From contig CP000875.1 in assembly GCA_000018565.1 (NCBI GenBank), positions 1,813,199 through 1,877,198 of the forward strand: 64,000 bases of DNA, given 5' to 3'. Position numbers and translations under genes: made by a program. Under the pieces are notes generated by a model that was not told where the DNA came from, did no database searches, and was given only the letters and a program-made list of their open reading frames with translations. Position 1 is the first letter of the stretch. Every line of letters begins with the position of its first letter. The stretch comes from Herpetosiphon aurantiacus DSM 785 (GTDB taxonomy: Bacteria; Chloroflexota; Chloroflexia; Chloroflexales; Herpetosiphonaceae). This document shows, in pieces, positions 18,357 through 26,352 of this stretch.

Positions 18357-19775
18357 ATGGAGGCGCGTTGCATTTTGGAACACCCTAAAAAAGGCATTCG
18401 TACATTTCTGATTGTTTGGTTTACCCAATCAATCTCTGTGATGGGGAGTTCGCTAACCTTTTTTACGATTATTATTTGGCTGACCAAGCATCAATATCCC
18501 GATGAATCGCAAAAACAACTGTTAGCTTTTGCCTTATCAACCTTGGGCTTGGCGCGTGCCCTAACGACAATCGTGCTAGCTCCGATTGCTGGAGCTTGGG
18601 TTGATCGCCATGATCGGAAGCAGACCATGATTATTGCGAATATAATCAATAGTTTGTTAGCATTTGGCCTGATGGCGCTTATGCTGGTTAATTCACTCGA
18701 ATTATGGTCATTGATGCTGCTTCAAGTTGGGCTTGCCGCATCAGGGTCGTTTCATGCTGCGGCCTTTGATACCGCCTATTCGACCCTGGTTCCGAAGCGT
18801 TTTCTGCCGCGGGCTAATGGCATGATGCAAACAATGTGGTCGCTTTCGACCATTTTAGCCCCGACCGTGGCTGCTGCCTTGATTGCCCTACCGGATATGC
18901 TCCGGAAAAGTGGTGGATCAGCTGGTTGGACTAGCGTTATTACTAACTTAGCAGATGGCACAGCCTTGACGATTGGGGTTGATGCACTGAGTTTTTTAAT
19001 TGTTGCAATCATTCTCAGTTTTCTAACCATTCCATCACCGCAACGAGCTGATTTAAATACCACACAAGGCAAAAAGAAAAGTCTCTGGCTCGATATTAAG
19101 GAAGGGTTTGCCTATATTTGGCAGCGACCAGCGTTCTTATGGTTATTAAGTGCCTTTACGATTGCCAATTTTGTCGTTTCAACCCGCAGTATTTTTCAGC
19201 CGCTGATTCTCAAATTTAATTTGGTTGCCGATTGGACGCTGCATGGTTTTTCGTATGATACCGCATTGGCGTTGCTGAGTACATCGGCAAGTGTTGGTGG
19301 AATTATTGGGGGCATTTTTATTAGTTCTTGGGGTGGCTTGAAAACGAAACGGGTTTATGGGGTGTTGTTGCCAATGGTGGTTTTTAGTCTCGGACAGATT
19401 TTGTTTGGATTGGCTTCCTCGATTTACCTAACTGCGATTGCGGCCCTGATCTCCTCAGGCGCGATTCCTATTCTCAATGCCCATTCGCAGTCGATTTGGC
19501 AAGCCCAAACCCCATCGGAAATTCAGGGTCGCGTGTTTGCAGTCCGACGGTTGATTGCCCAATGTACGTTGCCACTTGGCACGATGTTAGCCGGAATTTT
19601 AGGTGGCTTGTTTAATCCAGGCATGATGATGGCACTCTTAGGGGTTGGAATGGGCGTGTATTGTTTCTTCCAATTTATGAACCCTACGCTGTTGCAGATC
19701 GAGCATGATCCAAATAATCCACCCGAGCCTGATCCAAATAATCCGCAACATGGGATACCGCAAACAGCCAAGTAA
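18357..19775 (+). CDS. MFS-type exporter of the cluster
   Basis: A 472-residue major facilitator with about 12 hydrophobic segments, starting FLIVWFTQSISVMGSSL. The loop between segments 2 and 3 has the family motif in GAWVDRHDRKQTMI. It resembles the MFS group of siderophore and macrolide exporters (EntS-like). The C-terminus is hydrophilic with the repeat DPNNPPEPDPNNPQ. It follows NRPS2 by about 100 bases on the same strand, so it is the likely exporter of the peptide product; substrate is inferred from position only. Confidence 0.85.
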   Translation: MEARCILEHPKKGIRTFLIVWFTQSISVMGSSLTFFTIIIWLTKHQYPDESQKQLLAFALSTLGLARALTTIVLAPIAGAWVDRHDRKQTMIIANIINSLLAFGLMALMLVNSLELWSLMLLQVGLAASGSFHAAAFDTAYSTLVPKRFLPRANGMMQTMWSLSTILAPTVAAALIALPDMLRKSGGSAGWTSVITNLADGTALTIGVDALSFLIVAIILSFLTIPSPQRADLNTTQGKKKSLWLDIKEGFAYIWQRPAFLWLLSAFTIANFVVSTRSIFQPLILKFNLVADWTLHGFSYDTALALLSTSASVGGIIGGIFISSWGGLKTKRVYGVLLPMVVFSLGQILFGLASSIYLTAIAALISSGAIPILNAHSQSIWQAQTPSEIQGRVFAVRRLIAQCTLPLGTMLAGILGGLFNPGMMMALLGVGMGVYCFFQFMNPTLLQIEHDPNNPPEPDPNNPQHGIPQTAK

Positions 19776-19816
19776 GGCGATGTGGCTAAAACAGTCAGGA
19801 GCAAGGGCATAAATGT

Positions 19817-20668
19817 ATGAGTGAAGAACTTATTTTTACCCATAGTGAAGATGGGGTTGGCTTGGCCGGAGTGATCTTTCAACTGCGCTCACGATCACAC
19901 GAGGGTCTGGTTTGTATTTGGATTCACGGAAACTTTGGGCGTTTTTATAATATTGCTAGTGTTACGATTGGGCGTAATCTCGGCCTTGCTAATTATCCCA
20001 TGATTAGTGCCAATACCCGTGGTCATGATATTACCAATTTAATCTGGAAAGCCGGCAAAGCTGTTGCTGGTGGTAGTTCGCGTGAATTGCTAACCGAATC
20101 GCCATATGATATCGGCGGCTGGATTAATTTTGCCAGCGCAAACGGTTTTCAGCGTGTGGTTTTGATTGGACATAGTTTGGGTGCGGCCAAGCTGATCTAC
20201 TATCAAGCCCAACGCCATGATCCACGGGTTGTTGGGCTTGTATTGGCCTCGCCAGGCGTGCGTTCTCAGGTTTCAAGCGAACAGCTTGAGCTAGCCCAAG
20301 CAATGGTCGATCGTGGTCAGGGCGACGATTTACTTCCTCCAGCACATGGTGCTGCGATCTGGAATCGTTTAAGTGCGGCAAGTCTATTAAACAGACATGC
20401 GACATTGCCATTGATCTACAGCGATGCGCATGAACAGTCGTATCTTAGCCAACTTGCTTGCCCAATTTTGGCTTTTTATGGTGCACGCGAAGCCCAAGCT
20501 GGCACTGGCTCAGACACTGAATTAGCCTTGCTTAAACAATGGTGTCGTGCAAGCCCGCGCGTCGATACACAGATTATTGCGCATGCTGATCATGGGTATG
20601 CTGGCTGCGAACCAGCGATTGCTCAGGTTATCGCTCAGTGGATCAGCTCGATCCAAGGTGAACGATAA
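19817..20668 (+). CDS. Alpha/beta-hydrolase of the cluster
   Basis: A 283-residue serine hydrolase. Visible elements are an oxyanion-type start CIWIHGNFGRFYN, the nucleophile elbow IGHSLGAAKLIYYQ near residue 118, an acid region in LAFYGAREAQ, and the histidine in IAHADHGYAG near the C-terminus. It lacks a signal peptide. It may release, cleave or tailor the peptide, or act as a type II editing thioesterase. It follows the exporter by about 40 bases and is the last gene of the plus-strand cluster before an independent promoter at 20788. Confidence 0.78.
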   Translation: MSEELIFTHSEDGVGLAGVIFQLRSRSHEGLVCIWIHGNFGRFYNIASVTIGRNLGLANYPMISANTRGHDITNLIWKAGKAVAGGSSRELLTESPYDIGGWINFASANGFQRVVLIGHSLGAAKLIYYQAQRHDPRVVGLVLASPGVRSQVSSEQLELAQAMVDRGQGDDLLPPAHGAAIWNRLSAASLLNRHATLPLIYSDAHEQSYLSQLACPILAFYGAREAQAGTGSDTELALLKQWCRASPRVDTQIIAHADHGYAGCEPAIAQVIAQWISSIQGER

Positions 20669-20787
20669 GCAGTTTCCGGGGGCTTTCGGATTATGAGGAT
20701 TTGGCTATATCGAGCATTAACCAACCTGCTGCGTGATCAATCTGAATAGCAAGCTAAATCAATAGCTAGCCAATTTGCTGCTAGCTC

Positions 20788-20816
20788 TTGACGGGCCAGT
20801 TTAATCCTTCTATGAT
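20788..20816 (+). promoter_or_regulatory. Promoter of the Roadblock-like gene
   Basis: TTGACG (20788-20793), a 17-base spacer and TATGAT (20811-20816) form a near-consensus promoter 40 bases before the ATG at 20856. It marks the end of the biosynthetic cluster. Confidence 0.65.
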
Positions 20817-20855
20817 AGCTATGTGTGTCTGGAGTGTAGAACAAAAGGACGTTGT

Positions 20856-21221
20856 ATGAATAACATTAAACAGTCACTCGAAGCGGCTATGAACATCGAT
20901 GGTGCGTTGGGCGTTGCGTTGGTCGATTACACCAGCGGTATGACCCTTGGCACTGCTGGCGGGAATAGCGCCTTGAACTTAGAGTTGGCTGCGGCGGGCA
21001 ACACTGAAGTAGTACGTGCTAAAATGAAAGTTATGAGTCGGCTTGGTTTGAAGGATCAGATTGAAGATATGCTGATTACCTTGGGTACTCAGTATCACCT
21101 GATTCGGATTTTGCAAAAGAAACCCAGTATTTTCTTGTACTTAGCGCTCAACAAACCTACTGCCAATTTGGCGCTTGCCCGAATTATGCTCAGCGAGATC
21201 GAAGAAAAAATCGAGTTCTAG
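20856..21221 (+). CDS. Roadblock/LC7-like small protein
   Basis: A 121-residue cytoplasmic protein starting MNNIKQSLEAAMNIDG, with GALGVALVDYTSGMTLG and a second beta-strand region HLIRILQKKPSIFLYLAL. This layout (helix, two-strand sheet, long helix) is that of Roadblock/LC7 proteins, which partner small GTPases and cytoskeletal or motility switches in bacteria. No GTPase (MglA-like) gene is next to it in this window. The start at 20856 follows AAAGGA and stands 40 bases after a strong promoter; a hairpin terminator follows. The gene is thus a single-gene unit. Confidence 0.7.
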   Translation: MNNIKQSLEAAMNIDGALGVALVDYTSGMTLGTAGGNSALNLELAAAGNTEVVRAKMKVMSRLGLKDQIEDMLITLGTQYHLIRILQKKPSIFLYLALNKPTANLALARIMLSEIEEKIEF

Positions 21222-21248
21222 ATTTGCCTGATTTCAGCTAGATGCACA

Positions 21249-21278
21249 GCAACTGTCAATCGTGGCAGTTGCTTTTTT
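21249..21278 (+). terminator. Intrinsic terminator after the Roadblock-like gene
   Basis: GCAACTGTCA (21249-21258) and TGGCAGTTGC (21263-21272) form a 10-bp stem with one G-U pair and a 4-base loop, followed by TTTTTT. Confidence 0.85.
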
Positions 21279-21369
21279 GTTGGCGAAGAACGTGAACTTT
21301 TTAGCCACGAATTGCCCGAATGACACGAACCCCCTGATCCCGCATTCGGCTAATCGGGCTGATAGTGTA

Positions 21370-21398
21370 TTGACAGCTACAAAACACAGTGCTATCGT
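21370..21398 (+). promoter_or_regulatory. Promoter of the FMN-riboswitch transcript
   Basis: TTGACA (21370-21375), 17 bases and TATCGT (21393-21398). The start site would fall near 21405, just before the riboswitch. Confidence 0.65.
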
Positions 21399-21414
21399 AG
21401 AGATAACTAAATAC

Positions 21415-21548
21415 TTTGGTCTTCAGGGTTAGGTGAAATTCCTTATCGGCGGTGATGGTGGTTCAGCCACATAAGCCCGCGAGCCGCAAGGTAGGATGCT
21501 GGTGCGAATCCAGAGCCGACGGTTAAAGTCCGGATGGAAGAAGATCGA
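21415..21548 (+). promoter_or_regulatory. FMN riboswitch (RFN element)
   Basis: Conserved RFN segments are read in order: GTCTTCAGGGTTAGGTGAAA opening, the ATTCC and CGGCGGTGATGG segments, AGCCCGCGAGC, GGTGCGAATCCAGAGCCGAC and the closing GTCCGGATGGAAGAAGAT. The ends GTCTTC (21419-21424) and GAAGAT pair as helix P1. The 150 bases between the aptamer and the ATG at 21701 end in a U-rich tract (21677-21688) after a weak hairpin, which fits transcription attenuation, but the expression platform is not certain. It controls a RibXY-type importer, so FMN sufficiency should switch uptake off. Confidence 0.95.
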
Positions 21549-21649
21549 TCAACGTATGTGTACCTACAATGCTGTGGGTTATTTGCGTAATTCAGGCGTG
21601 CTGTTTGGTTTCAACGGCGCTTGGGTTGCTTGCAGCTACGTCGTGATTG

Positions 21650-21683
21650 ACCCTGAGATGATTGATTCTTTTGGGGTTTTTTG
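21650..21683 (+). terminator. Possible riboswitch-controlled terminator
   Basis: ACCCTGAGA (21650-21658) can pair with TTTTGGGGT (21669-21677) including three G-U pairs, followed by a T-rich run. The stem is weak, so this is tentative. Confidence 0.35.
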
Positions 21684-21700
21684 TTTTTAGGTACACACTT

Positions 21701-22525
21701 ATGCTTCAAGATTATGGCCGCATGGCCTATGTTGCTGAATATCCTCAAACCACAGTGCGCCGCAAGCAACGCCGTGCTTGGTTGGGTTCGAGTCGGTTGT
21801 GGGTTGGGCTTTCGTTGCTGGGCTTGCTGTTGGCATGGCGCGGTTTAGTCGCTTGGCAACAATACCCAGCTTTTGTTTTGCCAACGCCTGAAGCGGTTGC
21901 TAGCCGCTGGTGGCAGGAATTAACCCAAGGTGCGTTGCTGCAACACACCTCTCGCACCTTAATCGAAGCGCTGGGCGGTTTTGGCTTGGCCTTCAGTGCA
22001 AGTTTGGTTTTGGGCTATATCTTGGCCCATTGGCATTGGCTCGATCGAATTGTCTCGCCGCAACTGGCGATTGTGCAGGCGATTCCAATCGTCGCGGTTG
22101 CACCGTTGATTCTGATTTGGGTCGGCGCTGATTTGCGGGCTAAATTGTTGGTTGCCGCCTTGGTTACCTTCTTTCCGATGCTCAGCAGTGTGATTGTGGC
22201 TTTGCGCAGCGTGCCCCGCGATATTCGCGAAATGGCGGCGATCAGTGGAGCCAATCGCTGGCAAAGTTTGTGGCAGATTGAATTGCCTTTGGCCTTACCG
22301 GGGATTTTCGGCGGGATCAAAACAGGCCTTGCCTTGGCTACGACTGGCGCGGTTGTCGCTGAGTTTATTGGTGGTCGCGAAGGGCTGGGAGCGTTGATTA
22401 ATATTGCTCGTGGTTTATTTGATACGCCGCTGATTTTTGCGGCTTTGTTGACCCTCGGTTTGCTGACATTTGGGTTTTATCAGCTAGCAATGTGGCTAGA
22501 ACGACGTTTGGTCACTTGGGAATAA
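21701..22525 (+). CDS. ribX: Riboflavin/precursor ABC transporter permease (RibX-like)
   Basis: A 274-residue ABC permease of the SsuC/ThiX type with about six membrane segments. The cytoplasmic EAA-like loop appears as EMAAISGANRWQSLWQ then LPLALPGIFGG. The FMN riboswitch upstream and the binding protein directly downstream identify it with RibXY, the riboflavin uptake system described in Chloroflexota. No ATPase gene is adjacent, which is also true of known RibXY loci, so a shared ATPase is assumed. The start is uncertain: ATG at 21701 is used; 21722 is an alternative. Confidence 0.85.
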   Translation: MLQDYGRMAYVAEYPQTTVRRKQRRAWLGSSRLWVGLSLLGLLLAWRGLVAWQQYPAFVLPTPEAVASRWWQELTQGALLQHTSRTLIEALGGFGLAFSASLVLGYILAHWHWLDRIVSPQLAIVQAIPIVAVAPLILIWVGADLRAKLLVAALVTFFPMLSSVIVALRSVPRDIREMAAISGANRWQSLWQIELPLALPGIFGGIKTGLALATTGAVVAEFIGGREGLGALINIARGLFDTPLIFAALLTLGLLTFGFYQLAMWLERRLVTWE

Positions 22526-22546
22526 TTTTTTTGGATGGAGTTTTCA

Positions 22547-23575
22547 ATGCGTTATCGTCGTATCTTAGCCGTGGTTGGGTTATTCTTTTTGGCGGCTTGT
22601 GGTGGGCAAACTGCTACGCCAACCGCCGTTACGGGCAATGATCAAGCGAAACCGCTAACCAAAGTAACGATTGCCATGCCCTATGTGCCGAATATTCAAT
22701 TTGCCCCGTTTTATTTGGCCAAAACCCAAGGCTACTACGAAGCTGAAGGCTTAGATGTAACCTTCGATTATCAATATGAAACTGATTCGGTGCAGCGTGT
22801 AGCTAATGGTTCTGTTCAATTTGGCATGGCTGGCGGCGATTCGGTGCTGCTAGCACGAGCGCAAGGCTTGCCTATTATGACTGTTGCAACGATCAGTCAA
22901 CGCTCGCCGATTGTTTTTTATAGCAAAGCTGAGCTGAATATCAAAACTCCAGCCGATCTCAAAGGCAAAAGTGTTGGGATTCCAGGCCGCTTTGGGGCTT
23001 CGTATATTGGTTTGTTGGCGTTGATGTATTCAAATTCCTTGCAAGAGAGCGATTTGAACATTCAAGAAATTGGCTTTGCCCAAGTTCAAGCGCTGAGCGA
23101 AGATAAAGTGCAGGTTGCCAGTGGCTATGGCAATAACGAGCCAATTCAGTTGGCCGAGGCTGGGGTTAAATTAAATGTTATTCGGGTGTCGGATTCGTTT
23201 GCCTTGACCTCTGATGGCCTTATTGTCAGTGAAAGCTTGATTAAAGAGCAACCCACGGTGGTTATGGGCTTTGTCAAAGCCACATTAAAAGGCATGAGCG
23301 CTACGATTGCTGATCCGACGCAGGCCTTTAATAGTAGTTTGCGTGAAATTCCCGAGCTGCAAGCGGCTGATGATGCGACCAAAGCCTTGCAACAAAAAGT
23401 TTTAGCTGAAACAATTGGCTATTGGCAAAGCGATTCGACTGCTAAATATGGCCTTGGGTTTACTGATCAGGCCACTTGGCAAGCGACTCACGATTTCTTG
23501 CGCCAACAAAATATTCTCAAACAAGATGTTGCAGTGGGCGAGTCGTTTGTGAATGGGTTTATTGCTACACCCTAA
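22547..23575 (+). CDS. ribY: Riboflavin/precursor-binding lipoprotein (RibY-like, NMT1/THI5 fold)
   Basis: A 342-residue substrate-binding lipoprotein. The signal region ends FFLAACGGQ, a lipobox. The mature part has the NMT1/THI5-like beginning MPYVPNIQFAPFYLAKTQGY and the hinge segments FGMAGGDSVLLARAQGLP and DLKGKSVGIPG. The start is the ATG at 22547 with GGAG 8 bases before it. It lies about 20 bases after the permease in the riboswitch transcript and ends before a strong terminator. Ligand is inferred to be riboflavin or a flavin precursor from the riboswitch, not from binding residues. Confidence 0.85.
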   Translation: MRYRRILAVVGLFFLAACGGQTATPTAVTGNDQAKPLTKVTIAMPYVPNIQFAPFYLAKTQGYYEAEGLDVTFDYQYETDSVQRVANGSVQFGMAGGDSVLLARAQGLPIMTVATISQRSPIVFYSKAELNIKTPADLKGKSVGIPGRFGASYIGLLALMYSNSLQESDLNIQEIGFAQVQALSEDKVQVASGYGNNEPIQLAEAGVKLNVIRVSDSFALTSDGLIVSESLIKEQPTVVMGFVKATLKGMSATIADPTQAFNSSLREIPELQAADDATKALQQKVLAETIGYWQSDSTAKYGLGFTDQATWQATHDFLRQQNILKQDVAVGESFVNGFIATP

Positions 23576-23594
23576 ATTTAATAGTATCTTGGGT

Positions 23595-23640
23595 GGCGTG
23601 TTCATGGTTTTGGGGATTCCATGAACACGTCAGTTTTTTT
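23595..23640 (+). terminator. Intrinsic terminator of ribXY
   Basis: A stem of 13 pairs between 23595-23607 and 23619-23631 (core GTGTTCATGG / CCATGAACAC), with an 11-base loop, is followed two bases later by TTTTTTT. Confidence 0.88.
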
Positions 23641-23653
23641 AACGGAGTGTGTG

Positions 23654-24235
23654 ATGAGCGAACAACCAAAAGCCGAATTACCAACGCTTAGTTTTGTTGA
23701 TCAAGCGGCATGGCGCGAATGGCTCGATGCTGAACATGCCACCAGCAAGGGCATTTGGCTTAAAATGGCCAAAAAAGCCACGGGCATTGCTTCAATTAAT
23801 TATGCCGAAGCGCTCGATGTGGCCTTGTGCTATGGCTGGATCGACGGCCAAAAAAAGAGTTTTGATGAGCAAGCTTGGTTGCAAAAATTTACGCCGCGTG
23901 GCAAAAAAAGCATTTGGTCAAACGTTAATCGCGGCCATATCGAACGTTTAACTGCTGCTGGCTTGATGCAATCCGCTGGCGAGGCCGAAGTTGCACGCGC
24001 CAAAGCCGATGGTCGTTGGGATGCTGCCTATGATTCACAGAAGAATGCGACGATTCCCGAGGATTTTCAAGCTGCCCTCGATGCTAGCCCAACCGCTGCT
24101 AGTTTTTTTGCCACGCTCAAGCAAGCCCAACGCTACTCATTTTTGTTCCGCATCCAAACTGCCAAAAAGCCTGAAACTCGCAGCAAACGCATTCAAGAAT
24201 TTGTATCCTTGCTCGAACGCGGTGAAACCTTATAA
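23654..24235 (+). CDS. YdeI/OmpD-associated-family protein
   Basis: A 193-residue protein of the YdeI family (bacteriocin-protection/OmpD-associated). Typical segments are WREWLDAEHATSKGIWLKMAKK, then YAEALDVALCYGWIDGQKKS and the phrase FTPRGKKSIWSNVNRGHIERL, with the ending region FLFRIQTAKKPETRSKRI. The ATG at 23654 is preceded by CGGAG. The family lacks a defined biochemical activity, though some members affect peptide-antibiotic resistance. It stands as a single gene after the ribXY terminator. Confidence 0.85.
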   Translation: MSEQPKAELPTLSFVDQAAWREWLDAEHATSKGIWLKMAKKATGIASINYAEALDVALCYGWIDGQKKSFDEQAWLQKFTPRGKKSIWSNVNRGHIERLTAAGLMQSAGEAEVARAKADGRWDAAYDSQKNATIPEDFQAALDASPTAASFFATLKQAQRYSFLFRIQTAKKPETRSKRIQEFVSLLERGETL

Positions 24236-24257
24236 TGCCAGCTTCGGTTAAATTTGC

Positions 24258-24266
24258 TGCTATACT
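24258..24266 (+). promoter_or_regulatory. Extended -10 promoter
   Basis: TGCTATACT stands 35 bases before the ATG at 24301, with no clear -35 element. Confidence 0.45.
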
Positions 24267-24300
24267 GCCCGCAGAAATGATTAGCGCATGAGGCAGACCA

Positions 24301-24708
24301 ATGGCAGAGCACCCAGCCCCAATCGATGTTGGCGCGATTTTGGCCGAAATCCGTGATGGAATTCGCCAACGTCGCGCAAATGGTTTAATCGACCAAGCTA
24401 ACGAACCCCAATTAAGCGATGTTGATCTCAAGCGCTTGTTAGCCGAGGTCGAGGCTACTCGCGTGGTCAGCGTGCATTGGCCGTTGCATGGCGAAACCTT
24501 GCCCCAAAAAGTCATTGCGACATTGAATAAAGTTGTGCGGCGCTATCTGCGTTGGTACATCAACCCGATTGCCGAGCAACAAAATGCCGCCAACGATGCA
24601 ATTGTGCGCACTTTGCATGGCTTAGTTACCACAATCGATGAGCAACGGGCCGAGATTGCGTTGCTACGGGCACGAGTGGTTGAACTTGAACGTGAGCGCC
24701 AAGCATGA
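24301..24708 (+). CDS. Hypothetical coiled-coil protein paired with a glycosyltransferase
   Basis: A 135-residue protein I do not recognise by name. The N-terminal part (VGAILAEIRDGIRQRRANG) is helical; a middle segment carries many Arg/Tyr/Trp (VVRRYLRWYINP); the last 40 residues have heptad-like Leu/Ile/Val spacing (IALLRARVVELERER) and should form a coiled coil. It overlaps the glycosyltransferase gene by ATGA. Similar short coiled-coil proteins sit beside glycosyltransferases in envelope polysaccharide loci, so a partner or scaffold role is inferred. Confidence 0.65.
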   Translation: MAEHPAPIDVGAILAEIRDGIRQRRANGLIDQANEPQLSDVDLKRLLAEVEATRVVSVHWPLHGETLPQKVIATLNKVVRRYLRWYINPIAEQQNAANDAIVRTLHGLVTTIDEQRAEIALLRARVVELERERQA

Positions 24709-25889
24709 GATCGCAACGTCCTGTAGCGCTGGTAACGCCATGGTTTGGCCCCGATACTCGTGGTGGAGCCGAAGATCAAGCCCGCGATTTGGCCCATGCC
24801 ATCCATGCTCAAGGCGCGGATGTTGAAGTTTGGACGACGACAGGCCGCGATTCATTTACTGAACGCACGGCTGAGCACTATCCCGCTGGCTTGAGCGATT
24901 GGAAGGGTTTGCCAATTCGGCGTTGGCCGATGGCCGCGCCAGCCATGGGTATTCCGCCAGTGGTGCGGCGTTTGGCGGCGCGTTCAGGGCGGCGCTTGCC
25001 CGAGCATCCCGCTCATGAAATTAATTTATTGGGCAGCTTACCGAATAGCGATGGTTTATATGAACATTTGTTATCACATCCCGAGCGGCGCTGCATTTTT
25101 ATGCCCTACCCGATGGGCTTATCGTATTGGGGCAGTTTTTTGGCCCAAGGTCGAGCTTATCATATTCCCTGCTTGCATGATGAGCCATATGCCTACTATT
25201 CGACCTATCGTGAAATGTTGCGGCGTGCGCAAGCCACGATTTTCAATAGCCGGCCTGAGCGCGATTTAGCCTTGCGGTTGTATGAGCTTGATCCGGCTAA
25301 AACCAGCGTCGCGGGCGAGGGCATCGATCTGAATCGAGTTGGTGATGCGGCGCGGTTTCGCCAACAATATGGGCTTGGCGCTGAGCCAATCTTGCTCTAT
25401 GTTGGGCGGGCCGATTGGGGTAAGCATGTGCCCCAGCTGCTAGCCTATTTTCGCGAATGGAAGGCTGAAACTGGTCGCCCGTTGCGCTTTGTACGAATCG
25501 GCGCTGGCGAATTGAATGCCCCAAGTATTTTAGCGCCGTGGGTGCTCGATTTGGGCTTTGTCGAGCCACAAACCAAGTATGATGCCTACGCAGCGGCCAA
25601 TGTTTTTTGCCAACTTTCGACGATTGAAAGCTTTTCGATTGTGTTGATGGAAAGCTGGTTGCAAGGCCGCCCAGCCTTGGTTAATGCCGATTGTCCGGTG
25701 ACGACTGATTTTGTGCTGCGCAGCGGCGGTGGCATCCCATGCCAAGGCTATCGCGAGTGGGCCAGTAGTTTGAGCTATTTGCTTGATCGGCCTGAGCTGA
25801 GTGCCGCCATGGGTGCTGCTGGCCGCGAGTTTGTGCTCCGCGAGTGCCGTTGGAATGAAGTTGCCCAGCGTACCTTGGCGGCACTTTAA
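24705..25889 (+). CDS. Glycosyltransferase, GT4-like
   Basis: A 394-residue GT-B fold enzyme. The N-terminal domain begins ALVTPWFGPDTRGGAEDQARDL, where the GGAE loop is typical of GT4; the linker has the donor domain start ILLYVGRADWGKHVPQLL, and the nucleotide-sugar region contains the acidic-Ser segment TIESFSIVLMESWLQGRP (E-x7-E). It would transfer an activated sugar to a cell-envelope or exported acceptor. It overlaps the coiled-coil gene by 4 bases. The sugar and acceptor are not known. Confidence 0.85.
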   Translation: MRSQRPVALVTPWFGPDTRGGAEDQARDLAHAIHAQGADVEVWTTTGRDSFTERTAEHYPAGLSDWKGLPIRRWPMAAPAMGIPPVVRRLAARSGRRLPEHPAHEINLLGSLPNSDGLYEHLLSHPERRCIFMPYPMGLSYWGSFLAQGRAYHIPCLHDEPYAYYSTYREMLRRAQATIFNSRPERDLALRLYELDPAKTSVAGEGIDLNRVGDAARFRQQYGLGAEPILLYVGRADWGKHVPQLLAYFREWKAETGRPLRFVRIGAGELNAPSILAPWVLDLGFVEPQTKYDAYAAANVFCQLSTIESFSIVLMESWLQGRPALVNADCPVTTDFVLRSGGGIPCQGYREWASSLSYLLDRPELSAAMGAAGREFVLRECRWNEVAQRTLAAL

Positions 25890-25902
25890 TTGCGGAGATT
25901 AA

Positions 25903-26286
25903 ATGATGAGCAATGCCCATGCACTTGTGACCCAATTTTGGCAATTGATGCAAACCAATGATTTTGTGGCGGTTGGCAGCGTATTGCACGATGAGTATAT
26001 TTTAGATTGGCCACAATCAAATGAGCGGATTCGAGGTAGAGCGGCCTTTGCCCAAATGAATCAGGAATATCCTGCTGCTGGCGCTTGGCAATTTACGATC
26101 AATCGTTTAATTGCCAGCGAGACTCAAGCGTGTAGTGATGTGTCGGTTACTGATGGTCAGGTTGAGGCGCGGGTGATTAGCTTTTTTACGATTCGTGATG
26201 GGCTAATTATTAATCAAGTTGAATATTGGCCAGAACCCTACCCAGCCCCAGCCAATCGCCAGCATTTGGTTGAGCCGATTAACTAA
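25903..26286 (+). CDS. SnoaL-like/NTF2-fold protein
   Basis: A 127-residue single-domain protein of the SnoaL-like NTF2 superfamily. It begins HALVTQFWQLMQTNDFVAVG, then VLHDEYILDWPQSNERIRGR, and later FFTIRDGLIINQVEYWPEP, the usual order of cone-fold strands. Members are small isomerases, hydrolases or binding proteins, so no reaction is claimed. GGAG precedes the ATG at 25903 (25906 is an alternative). It follows the glycosyltransferase by 13 bases and may be cotranscribed with it. Confidence 0.8.
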   Translation: MMSNAHALVTQFWQLMQTNDFVAVGSVLHDEYILDWPQSNERIRGRAAFAQMNQEYPAAGAWQFTINRLIASETQACSDVSVTDGQVEARVISFFTIRDGLIINQVEYWPEPYPAPANRQHLVEPIN

Positions 26287-26313
26287 GCGCCAATACTGTG
26301 CGTCATGGGGCCA

Positions 26314-26322
26314 TGGTATAAT
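26314..26322 (+). promoter_or_regulatory. Extended -10 promoter of nrdR
   Basis: TGGTATAAT stands 31 bases before the ATG at 26353. The -10 hexamer is perfect; the -35 is poor. Confidence 0.6.
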
Positions 26323-26352
26323 GAATCTACTAAGCTAGGCCGAAGAGGAACT

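Noticed and set aside
21496-21690. A short plus-strand frame starting inside the FMN riboswitch
   Set aside because: It overlaps the conserved aptamer, and its residues show no domain; the RNA explains the sequence.
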